Positions 54,641 to 63,936 of a DNA stretch of 64,000 nucleotides are shown here, one piece after another. The translations under genes were made by a program, and so were the position numbers. The notes under the pieces are model-generated. The model ran no database searches and had not been told where the DNA came from. It saw nothing but the letters and a program-made list of their open reading frames with translations. Location of the stretch: positions 62,001 through 126,000 of the forward strand of contig NZ_PVEP01000002.1 in the NCBI RefSeq assembly GCF_002973535.1, written 5' to 3'. This stretch comes from Albidovulum denitrificans (lineage in GTDB: Bacteria; Pseudomonadota; Alphaproteobacteria; Rhodobacterales; Rhodobacteraceae). Positions within the stretch are counted from its first letter, which is position 1, and each line of letters opens with the position of its first letter.

Positions 54641-56079
54641 CGAGTTCCAAGGGTGAAGGCCGCGCGAAACCGCGTGTGCTGGTGCTTGGCGCGGGCCCTG
54701 CGGGCATCGCCGCCGCCTACCGGCTGAGCAAGGGCAAGGCCGAGGCAGAGGTCTTTGAACGCGCGCCGGTCGCGGGGGGCAATTCGACCTCGTTCCAGAT
54801 CGACGGCATCTGGTGCGACTATGGCTCGCACCGCTTTCACCCGGTGGCCGATCCGAATGTGATTGCCGATGTGAAGGGGCTTTTGGGCGATGATCTTCTG
54901 CTTCAGCCGCGCCATGGCCGTATCCGGCTGGGCGGGCGCTGGATCCACTTCCCGCTAAAGCTTCAGGACGCGCTTTTGAAACTGCCGCCGGCCTTTGCGG
55001 CCTCCCTGATCGGCGACATGGTGCTGAAGAAGTTCCGCAAGGCATCCACCGGGCCGCGCAGTTTCTCCTCCGTCCTTTACGACGGCCTCGGCCCGACGAT
55101 TTCGGAAAATTTCTACTTCCCCTATGTCCGCAAGCTTTGGGGCCTTGACCCCGACAAGCTGGCCGTGACGCTGGCGGAACGCCGCGTCTCCGGATCGTCC
55201 ATCGGCAAGATCCTTGGCAAGATGATGCGGATGATCCCCGGTCTCAGGGGCGAGACGACGGGAAGATTCTACTATCCGAAGAAGGGCTTCGGGCAGATTT
55301 CGAATGCGATGGTTGAAGCAGCGCGGGGGCAGGGTGCAGCCTTCCGCTTTGGCGCTGACATCGTGCGGATCGAACGGGACGGGAGCCGCGTCACGGGCAT
55401 CGTCACCCGCGAGAATGGCGAAGAGGTGCTGCACAGCGCCGATCAGGTCTATTCGACGATCCCGCTGACGACCGTCGCCCGCCTGATGGACCCAGCCCCC
55501 CCGGCCGAGGTGATCGAGGCGGCCAAGGCAATCCGGTTTCGGGGCATGATCCTTGTCTACCTGATCCTGGAAACCGACCAGTTCACCGAATACGACGCGC
55601 ATTACTTCCCCGAACTCTCGATCCCGATCAGCCGCATGTCGGAGCCGAAGAACTACAATTCCGCCACCGGGCCGAAGGGCAGGACGATCCTTTGCGCCGA
55701 ACTGCCCTGCGATCCGGGTGAGAAGTGGTGGGACATGACGGATGAGGAGCTGGGGCGGCACTATTGCGACTGGCTCGGCAACCTCGGCCTGCCGGTCAAG
55801 GTGCCGGTGATACGGACCGAAACGCGCCGCATCGCCCATGCCTATCCGGTCTATGACCTTGACTATCAGCGCCATTTCGAAACCGTGGACAACTGGCTTT
55901 CGACGCTGGACGGCTTCCTCAGCTTCGGGCGGCAGGGGCTTTTTGCCCATGACAACACGCACCACGCCTTCGCCATGGCCTATGCGGCGGCCGATGTGCT
56001 GACGGCCGAAGGCGGGGTGGACCGCGCCCAATGGGCCGCGCATCGCAAGGATTTCGAACACCACCGCGTCGAGGACTGA
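54637..56079 (+). CDS. FAD-dependent oxidoreductase, UDP-galactopyranose-mutase/amine-oxidase-like
   Basis: 480 aa. VLVLGAGPAGIAAAYRLSKG at residues 14-33 binds FAD; FERAPVAGGNSTSFQIDGIW with DYGSHRFHP near 63 matches the GMC-unlike, UGM/protoporphyrinogen-oxidase-like fold. Further blocks: FYFPYVRKLWGLDPDKLAVT near 152, GRFYYPKKGFGQISNAM near 206, and a C-terminal FSFGRQGLFAHDNTHHAFAM near 427. Relatives in polysaccharide loci isomerise or oxidise nucleotide-linked sugars. Exact reaction not determinable here. Confidence 0.8.
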   Translation: MTSSKGEGRAKPRVLVLGAGPAGIAAAYRLSKGKAEAEVFERAPVAGGNSTSFQIDGIWCDYGSHRFHPVADPNVIADVKGLLGDDLLLQPRHGRIRLGGRWIHFPLKLQDALLKLPPAFAASLIGDMVLKKFRKASTGPRSFSSVLYDGLGPTISENFYFPYVRKLWGLDPDKLAVTLAERRVSGSSIGKILGKMMRMIPGLRGETTGRFYYPKKGFGQISNAMVEAARGQGAAFRFGADIVRIERDGSRVTGIVTRENGEEVLHSADQVYSTIPLTTVARLMDPAPPAEVIEAAKAIRFRGMILVYLILETDQFTEYDAHYFPELSIPISRMSEPKNYNSATGPKGRTILCAELPCDPGEKWWDMTDEELGRHYCDWLGNLGLPVKVPVIRTETRRIAHAYPVYDLDYQRHFETVDNWLSTLDGFLSFGRQGLFAHDNTHHAFAMAYAAADVLTAEGGVDRAQWAAHRKDFEHHRVED

Positions 56080-56080
56080 C

Positions 56081-56851
56081 ATGGCGGGGCCGGTCGTCGA
56101 TATCCTGATGTACCACTCGATCTCGGGGCAGGGCGGGCCGACGGCCATCGCGCCCGACGCCTTCGCCGCGCAGATGCGCGCGATCGCCGAGACGGGCGTG
56201 CCGGTCATCACGCTGGACGATTTCTGCGCGGCCAAGATCGGCGGCGCGGTGTTGCCGGACCGGTCGGTGATCCTGACCTTCGACGACGGCTTTCAGGATT
56301 TCGCCGATGCCGCCTGGCCGGTGATGAAGGACCTTGGGTTTCGCCCCATCGTCTATCTGCCGACCAACTATATCGGCGGTCGTGAGGGCTGGCGCGGGAT
56401 CGCCGCGCAGCCCCGCAAGCTGATGGGCTGGGACACGATCCGCCGCCTTCAGGGCGAGGGCGTGATCTTCGGCAGCCATACCGAAAGCCACCCCGACCTC
56501 GACGCGCTTGAGGAGGCGGCGGTGGAGGCAGAGCTGATCCGCTCCCGCGACCGGATCGCGGCGGAACTGGGCGCCGCGCCCCTGCATTTCGCGCCGCCCT
56601 ATGGCATCGCGGGCAAGGCCACGCAGGCGCGCATCGCGCACTATTACCGCAGCTCCGTCGGCACCCGTCTGGCCAGCGCCGGGCCTGCCTCGGAACGCTT
56701 CGACCTGCCGCGGCTTGAGATGTTCTATTTCACCGATCCGGCCCGCTGGCGCGCCCATCTGGCCGGGCGCGGCTCTGCCTATCTGGCGGCGCGGCGGGGG
56801 TTGCGCGCGGTCAAGGGCGCGGTGATGAAACCCTGGAAGGGCGTCGCGTGA
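56081..56851 (+). CDS. polysaccharide deacetylase (NodB-like, CE4)
   Basis: 256 aa, no signal peptide. NodB motif 1 LTFDDGF with Asp68 and Asp69; zinc histidines in SHTESHP (His133, His137); FAPPYGIAGKATQ near residue 170. Removes N-acetyl groups from amino sugars of a glycan or lipid-linked precursor; the lack of a signal peptide suggests cytosolic action. One base after the flavoprotein gene stop, and overlapping the flippase by ATGA. Confidence 0.87.
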   Translation: MAGPVVDILMYHSISGQGGPTAIAPDAFAAQMRAIAETGVPVITLDDFCAAKIGGAVLPDRSVILTFDDGFQDFADAAWPVMKDLGFRPIVYLPTNYIGGREGWRGIAAQPRKLMGWDTIRRLQGEGVIFGSHTESHPDLDALEEAAVEAELIRSRDRIAAELGAAPLHFAPPYGIAGKATQARIAHYYRSSVGTRLASAGPASERFDLPRLEMFYFTDPARWRAHLAGRGSAYLAARRGLRAVKGAVMKPWKGVA

Positions 56852-58308
56852 CCGTCGGCGCCAAGTTCATCCGGGGCGTCGCCTGGATGGCAGCGGGCGG
56901 CTGGACCGAACAGGCGATCAAGTTCGCCGTCTTCGCCGTTCTTGCCAATATCCTCGGGCCTGAGCTTTACGGGCTGATGGCGATGGCGGCGGTTTTCTCC
57001 GTCTCGGCGGAACAGCTTGTCCGCGAAAGCGTGTCGGAATACCTGATCGCCGCGCATGACCCGGATGAGGCGGACTATAACGCGACCTTCTGGCTGACGA
57101 CCGGAATCGGCCTGACGCTGGCGGTCTTCCTGAACCTGATCTCCGGCCCCGTGGCACAGGTCTACGGTCAGGCCGAGGTGGGGGAGATGTTGCGCGTTCT
57201 GTCGGTCACCGTGCCGCTGATCGCCTTCACCGCCGTCCCCGTCGCGATCCTGCGGCGGGAGTTCAACTTTCGCGCCATGTCTCTGCGCGCCGTCGCGGGG
57301 GAGGTCGTCGGCGGCGCGGTTGGGATCGGCATGGCGCTGACCGGCTGGGGGGTGTGGAGCTATGTCGGCCACTGGGTCGCGCTGATTGCGACCAATGTCG
57401 TCCTTGCCTGGACGGCGGTCGACTGGCGGCCGGGCCTGCGCACGACCCCCGCCCATCTGCGCCGCGCCGGTGCCTTCGGCATCCGTGTCCTAGGCCTGCG
57501 CGCGGGCGAGGTCAGCCTTGTGCAACTGCCGGTCTTCCTGATCGGCGTCACGCTCGGCCCGCTCGCGACCGGCCTTTACGGCATCGCCTGGCGGCTTGTG
57601 GAACCCTTGTCGAACCTGATTTCCACCCCCTTGCGCATGGTGTCGCAGCCCGCCTTCGCAGAGATCAACCGCGCCGGCGGGCGGGCGGGCGACCTGCTTC
57701 TCGACATCGCGCGCATGTCGGGGCTGGCGGCGTTTCCCTTCTTCGCGGGTCTTGCCGTGCTGGCCCGCCCGATCCTGGGCGTGGTTTTCGGGCCGGAATG
57801 GCTGCCCGCCGCGCCGGTCTTGCAGGTGATGTCCTTCCTCGGCCTCTACATCTGCATCGCGATGGTGCAGCAAAGCTTTTGCCTTGCCGCCGGTCATGCG
57901 GGCGACATCACGATCCTGACCTGGGCCACGGTCGCGCTGGCCGCCGTCCTGATGCTGATCGCCGCCCCCTATGGTGTGGTCGCGATCACAGCGGGCTTTG
58001 TCGCCGCCTTCTACCTGCTTTGGGTCTTGCGCTTCCGCATCGTTTCGCGCCTCGGCGGCGGCGCGATCGGGCCGCTGATCGCCTGCAATGGGAAACCTGC
58101 CATCGCGGCGCTGGTCATGGCGGGGGCGGTGCATGTCATCCACGGCGCGCTGACCGGCGCGGGCTGGTCGGCGGGGCTGGCGCTGGGCGTCAGCATCCTT
58201 GCCGGGATCGCGGTCTTTGCCGCCCTTGCGATCCTGATGATGCGCGACCGGCTGGCCCTGTTCCTGAGCTATGTCGCGCCGGGGCGCTTCCCCGCGCCCG
58301 AGGTCTGA
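56848..58308 (+). CDS. Wzx-like polysaccharide flippase (MOP superfamily)
   Basis: 486 aa with about 12-14 helices. N-terminal FIRGVAWMAAGGWTEQAIKF and VFAVLANILGPELYGLMAMAAV, followed by the family's SEYLIAAHDPDEADYNATFWLT loop near residue 63. TPLRMVSQPAFAEINRAGGRAG near 254 and LGVVFGPEWLPAAPVLQVMSF near 308 are typical of lipopolysaccharide O-unit flippases. Presumably moves the lipid-linked repeat unit across the inner membrane for this locus. Confidence 0.88.
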   Translation: MTVGAKFIRGVAWMAAGGWTEQAIKFAVFAVLANILGPELYGLMAMAAVFSVSAEQLVRESVSEYLIAAHDPDEADYNATFWLTTGIGLTLAVFLNLISGPVAQVYGQAEVGEMLRVLSVTVPLIAFTAVPVAILRREFNFRAMSLRAVAGEVVGGAVGIGMALTGWGVWSYVGHWVALIATNVVLAWTAVDWRPGLRTTPAHLRRAGAFGIRVLGLRAGEVSLVQLPVFLIGVTLGPLATGLYGIAWRLVEPLSNLISTPLRMVSQPAFAEINRAGGRAGDLLLDIARMSGLAAFPFFAGLAVLARPILGVVFGPEWLPAAPVLQVMSFLGLYICIAMVQQSFCLAAGHAGDITILTWATVALAAVLMLIAAPYGVVAITAGFVAAFYLLWVLRFRIVSRLGGGAIGPLIACNGKPAIAALVMAGAVHVIHGALTGAGWSAGLALGVSILAGIAVFAALAILMMRDRLALFLSYVAPGRFPAPEV

Positions 58309-58316
58309 GAGGTTTC

Positions 58317-59579
58317 ATGCGTTCGCTCTCCATCGTCATGTTCACCACCTTCTACCCGCCCCATTCCTTCGGCGGCGACGCCATCGGCGTGCAGCGGATG
58401 GCGCGTGCGCTGGCGGCGCGCGGCCATGACGTGACCGTGGTGCATGAGGAAGACAGCTACCGCATCCTCGGCGGCAAGGTGCAGGGCGAGGGCGCGCCGG
58501 ATGGCGTCCGCCGCATCGGCCTTCGGGCGAAAAATCCGATGCTGTCGAACGTGCTGACCCAGCAGCTTGGCCGCCCCGTCATCCATGGCCCCCGCATCCG
58601 CGAGATACTGGAGGCGCGCAAGCCCGACATCATCTGGCACAACAACACCTCGCTGATCGGCGGTCCCGGCCTTCTGGGTATGGGCGACGCGCTGAAGATC
58701 TATGAGGCGCATGAACATTGGCTGGTCTGCCCGACCCATGTCCTCTGGCGCTATGGGCGGGAGCTTTGTGACGAACGCCACTGCCTGAAATGCCAACTGT
58801 CCTACAAACGCCCGCCGCAGCTTTGGCGCGCGACGGGGATGCTGGACCGGGCGCTGGCGGGCATGGACCTCATCATCGCCAAAAGCGAATTCAGCCGCGC
58901 GAAACATGCCGAATTCGGGCTGCGCCACGACATGACCGTGCTGCCCTATTTCCTGCCCGACCTGGCGCAGATGGCCGCGCCCTTCACCGGCCACCCGCGC
59001 CCCTATTTCCTGTTCGTGGGCCGTCTGGAGAAGATCAAGGGCCTGCAAGACGTCTTCCCGGCGATGGACCGCTACCCGGATGCCGACCTCATCATCCTTG
59101 GCGATGGCGACTATGCGGCGGAGCTGAAACGGCTGGCGGAGGGGCGGCGGAATATCCTTTTCCTCGGCCGCAAGAGCCCTGAGGAGCTGGACGCCTATTA
59201 TCGCGGTGCGCAGGGCCTCATCGTGCCATCGGTCTGTTATGAGACCTTCGGGATCATCCTGATCGAAAGCTTCCGCCTTGGCACCCCGGTGATCGCCCGG
59301 CGGTTGGGGCCGTTCCCCGAGATTGTCGAGCGGTCGGGCGGGGGCGCGCTCTTTTCCACCGAGGATGATCTGGTCGCGGCGATGCGGGGGCTTCAGGGTG
59401 ACCCGGCCCATCGCGCCCAGCAATCCGCCGCCGCGCGCAAGGCGTTCGAGACGGTCTGGCACGAAACGCCGGTGATGGCCGCCTATGGCGCGGCACTGGC
59501 CGGGGCGGCGCATCGCCGGGGCGACGCGGAGCTGGCCCGCGCGCTGGAGGGCGGGGCGTTCGAGAACGGCGCGGGTTAA
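58317..59579 (+). CDS. family 4 glycosyltransferase
   Basis: 420 aa, GT-B fold. N-terminal domain MFTTFYPPHSFGGDAIGVQR and HGHxV-like ALAARGHDVTVVHEED; C-terminal nucleotide-sugar domain FLFVGRLEKIKGLQDVFPAM near residue 231, LIILGDGDYAAELKRL near 260 and YETFGIILIESFRLGTPVIA near 311 with the EX7E-type acids. A CxxC-containing insert (CDERHCLKCQLSYKRPP near 152) is as in related transferases. Start at 58317 follows GAGAGG. The stop shares TTAA with the converging GMC-like gene. Confidence 0.9.
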   Translation: MRSLSIVMFTTFYPPHSFGGDAIGVQRMARALAARGHDVTVVHEEDSYRILGGKVQGEGAPDGVRRIGLRAKNPMLSNVLTQQLGRPVIHGPRIREILEARKPDIIWHNNTSLIGGPGLLGMGDALKIYEAHEHWLVCPTHVLWRYGRELCDERHCLKCQLSYKRPPQLWRATGMLDRALAGMDLIIAKSEFSRAKHAEFGLRHDMTVLPYFLPDLAQMAAPFTGHPRPYFLFVGRLEKIKGLQDVFPAMDRYPDADLIILGDGDYAAELKRLAEGRRNILFLGRKSPEELDAYYRGAQGLIVPSVCYETFGIILIESFRLGTPVIARRLGPFPEIVERSGGGALFSTEDDLVAAMRGLQGDPAHRAQQSAAARKAFETVWHETPVMAAYGAALAGAAHRRGDAELARALEGGAFENGAG

Positions 59580-61117
59580 TCGCTTAGCGCGCCGATCCTG
59601 TGGGCGTTGGCCATCACCGAATAGGTGATCGTCGTCGCCGGGATCGCGGGCAGGCTGGTGGCGTCGATCAGGTGCAGCCTTTCCCAGCCAAGGGGGCGGC
59701 CCAGACGGTCGGACTGCCCCGCCTTCGGTTCTGCCGCCATCGGGACCGAGGCGCCGACATGAAAGCTCGACCCCGGCGCGCCGGGTCTGGTGGCGAAACT
59801 CAGGGGCAGCAGTCCGAGTTTCGACATCGCCCGCCCCATATGCCGGGCCGCGGCCTTCAGCGTCCCCTCCATCCCCTCATGCGTCTCAAGCCGGGCCGAC
59901 AGGCGGCCATCGGCGGCAAGGCGCAGCGCGATGCGGTGGGAGTGGTCGGAATGCAGGAACATCTGCGCCACGATCAGCCGCCGCGCCAGCGCCGCGAAGA
60001 GGGGGGCGGAAAAGGGAATCTTGCTGGCGTAATTCCCGATCAGGTCGCGCGGGAAAAACTCGTTCCAGGTGTAAAGCTGGGAATGGACCAGATGGGGGGA
60101 AATGGCGGGGGCGGCGATCTCCACAAAGGCCTGCGGCAGGGTGTGGAAGCGGCCCCGGTCGGGCCGGGTGCGGTTGGCCCAGCGATGCAGCATCGGCAGG
60201 AAGGCATGCTGGCTGTCGCGCAGCGTCAGCTCCCCCAGGCCGGGCTGTGAGGCCAGAAGGATGCGCGCGGTTTCCAGCACTCCGGCGCCGAGATAGGCGC
60301 GCGCGCCCCTGATCGTGCCGCCGCCCTCAAGGTGCAGGGTCACGGCGCCGTCACCCTCATCAACCCGGGTCACGACGGCGCCGGGGCGGTAGCTGAAACC
60401 GGGGTGCTGGCGGAGATTCGCCAGCGTGTCGCCTGCCTTCCAGATCAGCCCGTAGGGGCAGCCATGCAGGCAAAGGCCACAAAGCCGACAGCCGCTATCG
60501 ACCGCCTGCCTTGCCTGACCGGCGGTCACGCCCATCCGGGCCAGCGCGTCCCCCCGCCGCGCCATCCGCGACAGCAACTCGCGCGCCTGCGGCGACGGCT
60601 CAATCCCCCTCCGCCCCGCCATCGGCGGTTCGGGCAGCAGCGGCGCCAGCGCATCGGGGACGCCCGCGACCGGCAGGAACCCGGTGACCGCGCGGTAATG
60701 CGGCGCAAGATCGGCCGCCGTGACGGGCCAGTCCGCCATGTCGCGCGCGGCATAGGGCAGAACGGCCGCGCCCCACAGGTTCGACAGCCCCCCCGCCGCG
60801 CGGGATGCGCGGAGCGCAAACCAGCCGGGCAGGTCGGCCATCGTCTCCGCCCCCGGCTCCATCGCGAAATCGGACCCGTAGCGGCGCACCTGCCCCGGCA
60901 GGGTCGCGAATTGCGGCGCCATCCAGCCGTCCCGGTCCTGCGCCGTCCAGCCCCCCGGATCGTCCGCGGCCATGGCGTCACGGCGTCGGGCGGCGTCCCT
61001 GTCCAGCACCTTGCCGCCATCGACCATCACCACGGTCCGCCCGCGCGCCAGAAGGGCCATCGCGGCCGACACCCCGGCGGGGCCGGAGCCGATGACGATA
61101 TGCGCGCCCTCAGTCAC
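59576..61117 (-). CDS. GMC-type FAD oxidoreductase with a four-cysteine (ferredoxin-like) motif
   Basis: 513 aa. HIVIGSGPAGVSAAMALLARG near the start binds FAD; AGGLSNLWGAAV near residue 108; a CxxCxxCxxxCP cluster (CRLCGLCLHGCPYG at 210-223) like that seen in some GMC-family dehydrogenases; C-terminal SSFHVGASVPMA and HLIDATSLPAIPATTITYSVMANAHRIG split over the last 80 residues. GTG 61117 is preferred (8-nt overlap with the upstream gene); ATG 61141 is the alternative. Substrate unknown; context suggests a glycan, lipid or alcohol. Confidence 0.75.
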   Translation of the reverse strand: MTEGAHIVIGSGPAGVSAAMALLARGRTVVMVDGGKVLDRDAARRRDAMAADDPGGWTAQDRDGWMAPQFATLPGQVRRYGSDFAMEPGAETMADLPGWFALRASRAAGGLSNLWGAAVLPYAARDMADWPVTAADLAPHYRAVTGFLPVAGVPDALAPLLPEPPMAGRRGIEPSPQARELLSRMARRGDALARMGVTAGQARQAVDSGCRLCGLCLHGCPYGLIWKAGDTLANLRQHPGFSYRPGAVVTRVDEGDGAVTLHLEGGGTIRGARAYLGAGVLETARILLASQPGLGELTLRDSQHAFLPMLHRWANRTRPDRGRFHTLPQAFVEIAAPAISPHLVHSQLYTWNEFFPRDLIGNYASKIPFSAPLFAALARRLIVAQMFLHSDHSHRIALRLAADGRLSARLETHEGMEGTLKAAARHMGRAMSKLGLLPLSFATRPGAPGSSFHVGASVPMAAEPKAGQSDRLGRPLGWERLHLIDATSLPAIPATTITYSVMANAHRIGALSD

Positions 61118-62606
61118 GCCTGAGAACGACCATGCCGCCATCCCCCAGCGTCCCGCTGAAACAGCGCAGCACCTTGAGGGGCAGGTCCGTCACGCGGTCG
61201 GGGTCGCACATATCGGTCCCGTCATCATAGCCCGCATCGGCGCCAAGCGCCGGGACATCGCGGAAGGACCGCGCCGGGAAACCGACGACAAGGATCACCG
61301 GCCCCGGTTCGGCCAGGGCGGCGCGGTATTCGTCGTCCGTGTAGATCTCCGGCCAGCCCGCCTTGTACCAGCTGTTCAGGTCGGGGCCGGTATGACCCAC
61401 GGCAAGCACACGCTCGCCCGGCTGCTGAATCCCGGTCACATAGGCATAGGCCCCGGCGGTGTCCTGCTTCGGGAAATCGTAGTTCCGCTTCGCCAGATAG
61501 GCCGAGATCGCGACGACCCCGACGGTGCCGAGGATGAAAAGCCCCCGTCCCAGCGCCGCGCTGCCCGTCATGCGGCCGATGAGGTCGCAGAAAAACCGCC
61601 CCCCCAGCACGATCAGCAGCACCAGAAAGCCGATATCGACGAAGAAGAAACGCGGCCAGATGCGCATGCCCACCGTCATCAGAAGCGCCACGGTCAAAAG
61701 GATGTGCAGGACCGTGATCGGGGCGAAAAGCGGCTCCCTCCGCCGCAGCGAAAGGCTGCCGAGGCCAACGAGGGCCAGCACCGCCAGCCCGGTGACGGCC
61801 ACCAGCGCGCCGCTTTGGCCGATGCCGGTGCGGATCGCCTCCATCGCCGTCCAGACCGGGTTCTGGTATTCCTTCATCACATCGACGGCAGAGGTTTCGG
61901 AGACGTTCGAAACCGTGGCGAGAAGGCTGGGCAGGATCGGCAGGTAAAGCAGGATCGTCAGCACACCGCCGATCACGAAGCCCATCAGTGGCAGCTTGAC
62001 CAGCGCCCCGTCCAGCCGCCCGCGCGCCAGTCGCCAGAGGATGAGGCCAAGCCAGACCACCCCCTGCGCCATGAAGAAGAAGGCGCCCGTCAGATGGGTG
62101 AAGACCGCCGCCGCGAGGGTGACGCCAAAGGCGACCCATGTCCCCGTTGCCGGGCTTCGCAGCCCGCGCAGGAAGTAAAGCATCCCCAGCGTCGAGAAGA
62201 GCGCGAGGCCGGTGTAACCGCGCGCGTTCTGGGAAAACCAGATCTCGTGATACGAAAGCGCCAGCAGCAGCGCCGTCACATGGGCGATCGTCACGCCCGC
62301 CATCTCGCGCGCCAGAACCCAGGTCGCCCAGATCACGCCCAGCCCGAACAGCATCGCCGGCAGGCGGATCGCCCAGGGTTCGCGCCCGAACAGCTCCATC
62401 GTCGCCTTGGCCGCGATGTTGTGGAGGTAGTGGTGGTTCATCGAATAGTCGCGAAGCATGTCGCCCCAGGGCAGGTCGAGATGCGTGACGACGGTGTGGA
62501 TCTCATCATGCCAGAGCGGCGCGTTCAGGCCCCAGATCCGCAGGACCGCCGCCAGCGCGAGGATCGCGGCAAGCCAGAAAGTGTCGCGCCTCGATGTCTC
62601 CGCCAT
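61110..62606 (-). CDS. GT-C (GT39/ArnT-like) membrane glycosyltransferase
   Basis: 498 aa with about ten helices. After TM1 comes LNAPLWHDEIHTVVTHLDLPW with the acidic DE pair of GT39/GT83 enzymes; then SMNHHYLHNIAAKATMELFG and LLLALSYHEIWFSQNARGYTG, both typical of Glyco_transf_39-type proteins. A C-terminal soluble domain follows from about residue 370. Uses a polyprenyl-phosphate sugar as donor, acting in the periplasm. Second gene of the minus-strand trio, between the epimerase and the GMC-like gene. Confidence 0.87.
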   Translation of the reverse strand: MAETSRRDTFWLAAILALAAVLRIWGLNAPLWHDEIHTVVTHLDLPWGDMLRDYSMNHHYLHNIAAKATMELFGREPWAIRLPAMLFGLGVIWATWVLAREMAGVTIAHVTALLLALSYHEIWFSQNARGYTGLALFSTLGMLYFLRGLRSPATGTWVAFGVTLAAAVFTHLTGAFFFMAQGVVWLGLILWRLARGRLDGALVKLPLMGFVIGGVLTILLYLPILPSLLATVSNVSETSAVDVMKEYQNPVWTAMEAIRTGIGQSGALVAVTGLAVLALVGLGSLSLRRREPLFAPITVLHILLTVALLMTVGMRIWPRFFFVDIGFLVLLIVLGGRFFCDLIGRMTGSAALGRGLFILGTVGVVAISAYLAKRNYDFPKQDTAGAYAYVTGIQQPGERVLAVGHTGPDLNSWYKAGWPEIYTDDEYRAALAEPGPVILVVGFPARSFRDVPALGADAGYDDGTDMCDPDRVTDLPLKVLRCFSGTLGDGGMVVLRRD

Positions 62607-62608
62607 GG

Positions 62609-63580
62609 TCAGGCCGCCATCGCCGCGCGTTTCTCGGCGACGATGTCGCGGATGATTTCGGCCAGCGGGCGGCGCGGGCGGAAGCCGATGGTGCGTTCCA
62701 GTTTCGAGACGTCGGGCAGGCGGCGGGCCATATCCTCGAACCCGACCGGATAGACGTCGGAATAGGGGATAAGCTGGATTTCCGAGGTGGACCCCGTCGC
62801 GGCGATCACCTGTTCGGCAAGGCCGCGGATCGACACTTCCTGATCGTTGGCGACGTTGAAGACCTCACCCTGCGCGGCGGGTGTGTCCATCAGCCGGACG
62901 AGCGATTCCACCACATCGGCGACATGGCCGAAGCAGCGGGTCTGTTCGCCCGTGCCGTGAACCATCAGCGGCAGCCCCTCCAGCGCGGATTGCACGAAAT
63001 TGGGCAGGACCATGCCGTAACGCCCGGTCTGGCGCGGCCCGGTCGTGTTGAAGAAGCGCAGCACGATGGCGGGCAGGCCGACCTCGCGCACATAAGCCAG
63101 CGTCAGGAATTCGTCGAGCTGCTTGGCCGAGGCATAGGACCAGCGCAGGTTCTTCGTCGCGCCGATGGTCAGGTCGTCGTCTTCGGAGAACGGGAATTTC
63201 GTCGCCTTCCCATAGACTTCCGAGGTCGAGGCGACGAAGGTCAGCTTCTTGTCCTTCAGCGCCGCCTTCAGCACGTTTTCGGTGCCGTTGATATTGGTCA
63301 GGATCGAACGCGAGGGTTCGTCCATGATCAGCTTCACGCCGACCGCGGCGGCGAGGTGAAAGATTACCTCGGCCTCATCCACCAGCGCCTGCACGAGGCA
63401 GGGGTCGAGGATCGTCCCGGTGACGAGGCGAAAGCGGTTGCTGCCCTCAAGGCTTGCGAGGTTCTCGCGCCGCCCGGTCGACAGATCGTCCAGCGCACAG
63501 ACGCTGTGACCCTCGGCCACAAGCCGTTCGGCCAGATGCGACCCGATGAACCCCGCGCCGCCGGTAATGAGAACCTTCAT
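62609..63580 (-). CDS. NAD-dependent nucleotide-sugar epimerase/dehydratase
   Basis: 323-aa extended [43 protein letters not shown] near residue 36; HLAAAVGVKLIMDEPSRSI near 75; TSEVYG near 118; catalytic YASAKQLDEF near 147; FFNTTGPRQTGRYGMVLPNF near 175. GalE/UDP-sugar epimerase-like. ATG 63580 directly begins the Rossmann motif. It is 2 nt before the GT-C gene, so first in the minus-strand trio. Confidence 0.9.
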   Translation of the reverse strand: MKVLITGGAGFIGSHLAERLVAEGHSVCALDDLSTGRRENLASLEGSNRFRLVTGTILDPCLVQALVDEAEVIFHLAAAVGVKLIMDEPSRSILTNINGTENVLKAALKDKKLTFVASTSEVYGKATKFPFSEDDDLTIGATKNLRWSYASAKQLDEFLTLAYVREVGLPAIVLRFFNTTGPRQTGRYGMVLPNFVQSALEGLPLMVHGTGEQTRCFGHVADVVESLVRLMDTPAAQGEVFNVANDQEVSIRGLAEQVIAATGSTSEIQLIPYSDVYPVGFEDMARRLPDVSKLERTIGFRPRRPLAEIIRDIVAEKRAAMAA

Positions 63581-63936
63581 ATCGCCTCGCTGAAACACGC
63601 CCCGATGAACGCCGCGATGCTAACACGCACCCCCGCGCCCCGCCATCGGCATCTGCGGACTTTGCTGCGAATGCGAAACAGTCGGGGGCGGCGCCTGCGG
63701 ATGGTTGCCCGGCGCGACCCGCCCGACCGCGCGATGGCGCGAATCTGCTGCCACGTATTTGGGCATTCTCCGGGCGATCGGGGGTCAAAAACGCCTCGAA
63801 AGCGCCATTGTTCGCCACAAAGGTACAACATTCCCGACTGGTCGCGTTGTGGTTGCCTGCCTTATTGTGCAGGTGCAATAAGTCTCCGGGCTGTGATATT
63901 GATAACGTCTGCGGGCGGCCTGCATCTGGATTGAAC
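63581..63936. other. 356-bp divergent intergenic region
   Basis: Between the epimerase gene and the last, cut-off gene. The right part is A+T-richer and holds the inverted repeat TTATTG-N8-CAATAA at 63862-63881; TTGCCT lies 17 bp before CAATAA, so a promoter there is possible. Nothing else was recognised. Confidence 0.5.
63862..63881. promoter_or_regulatory. inverted repeat TTATTG-N8-CAATAA upstream of the last gene
   Basis: Perfect 6+6 inverted repeat, 56 bp before the ATG at 63937, overlapping a possible -10 (CAATAA) preceded by TTGCCT with 17-bp spacing. Candidate operator. Confidence 0.35.

Noticed and set aside
57354-58316. In-frame upstream extension of the GT4 gene to a 741-codon frame
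   Set aside because: The extension lies over the flippase gene in another frame and has shadow-like composition; the GT-B domain starts exactly at the ATG at 58317.
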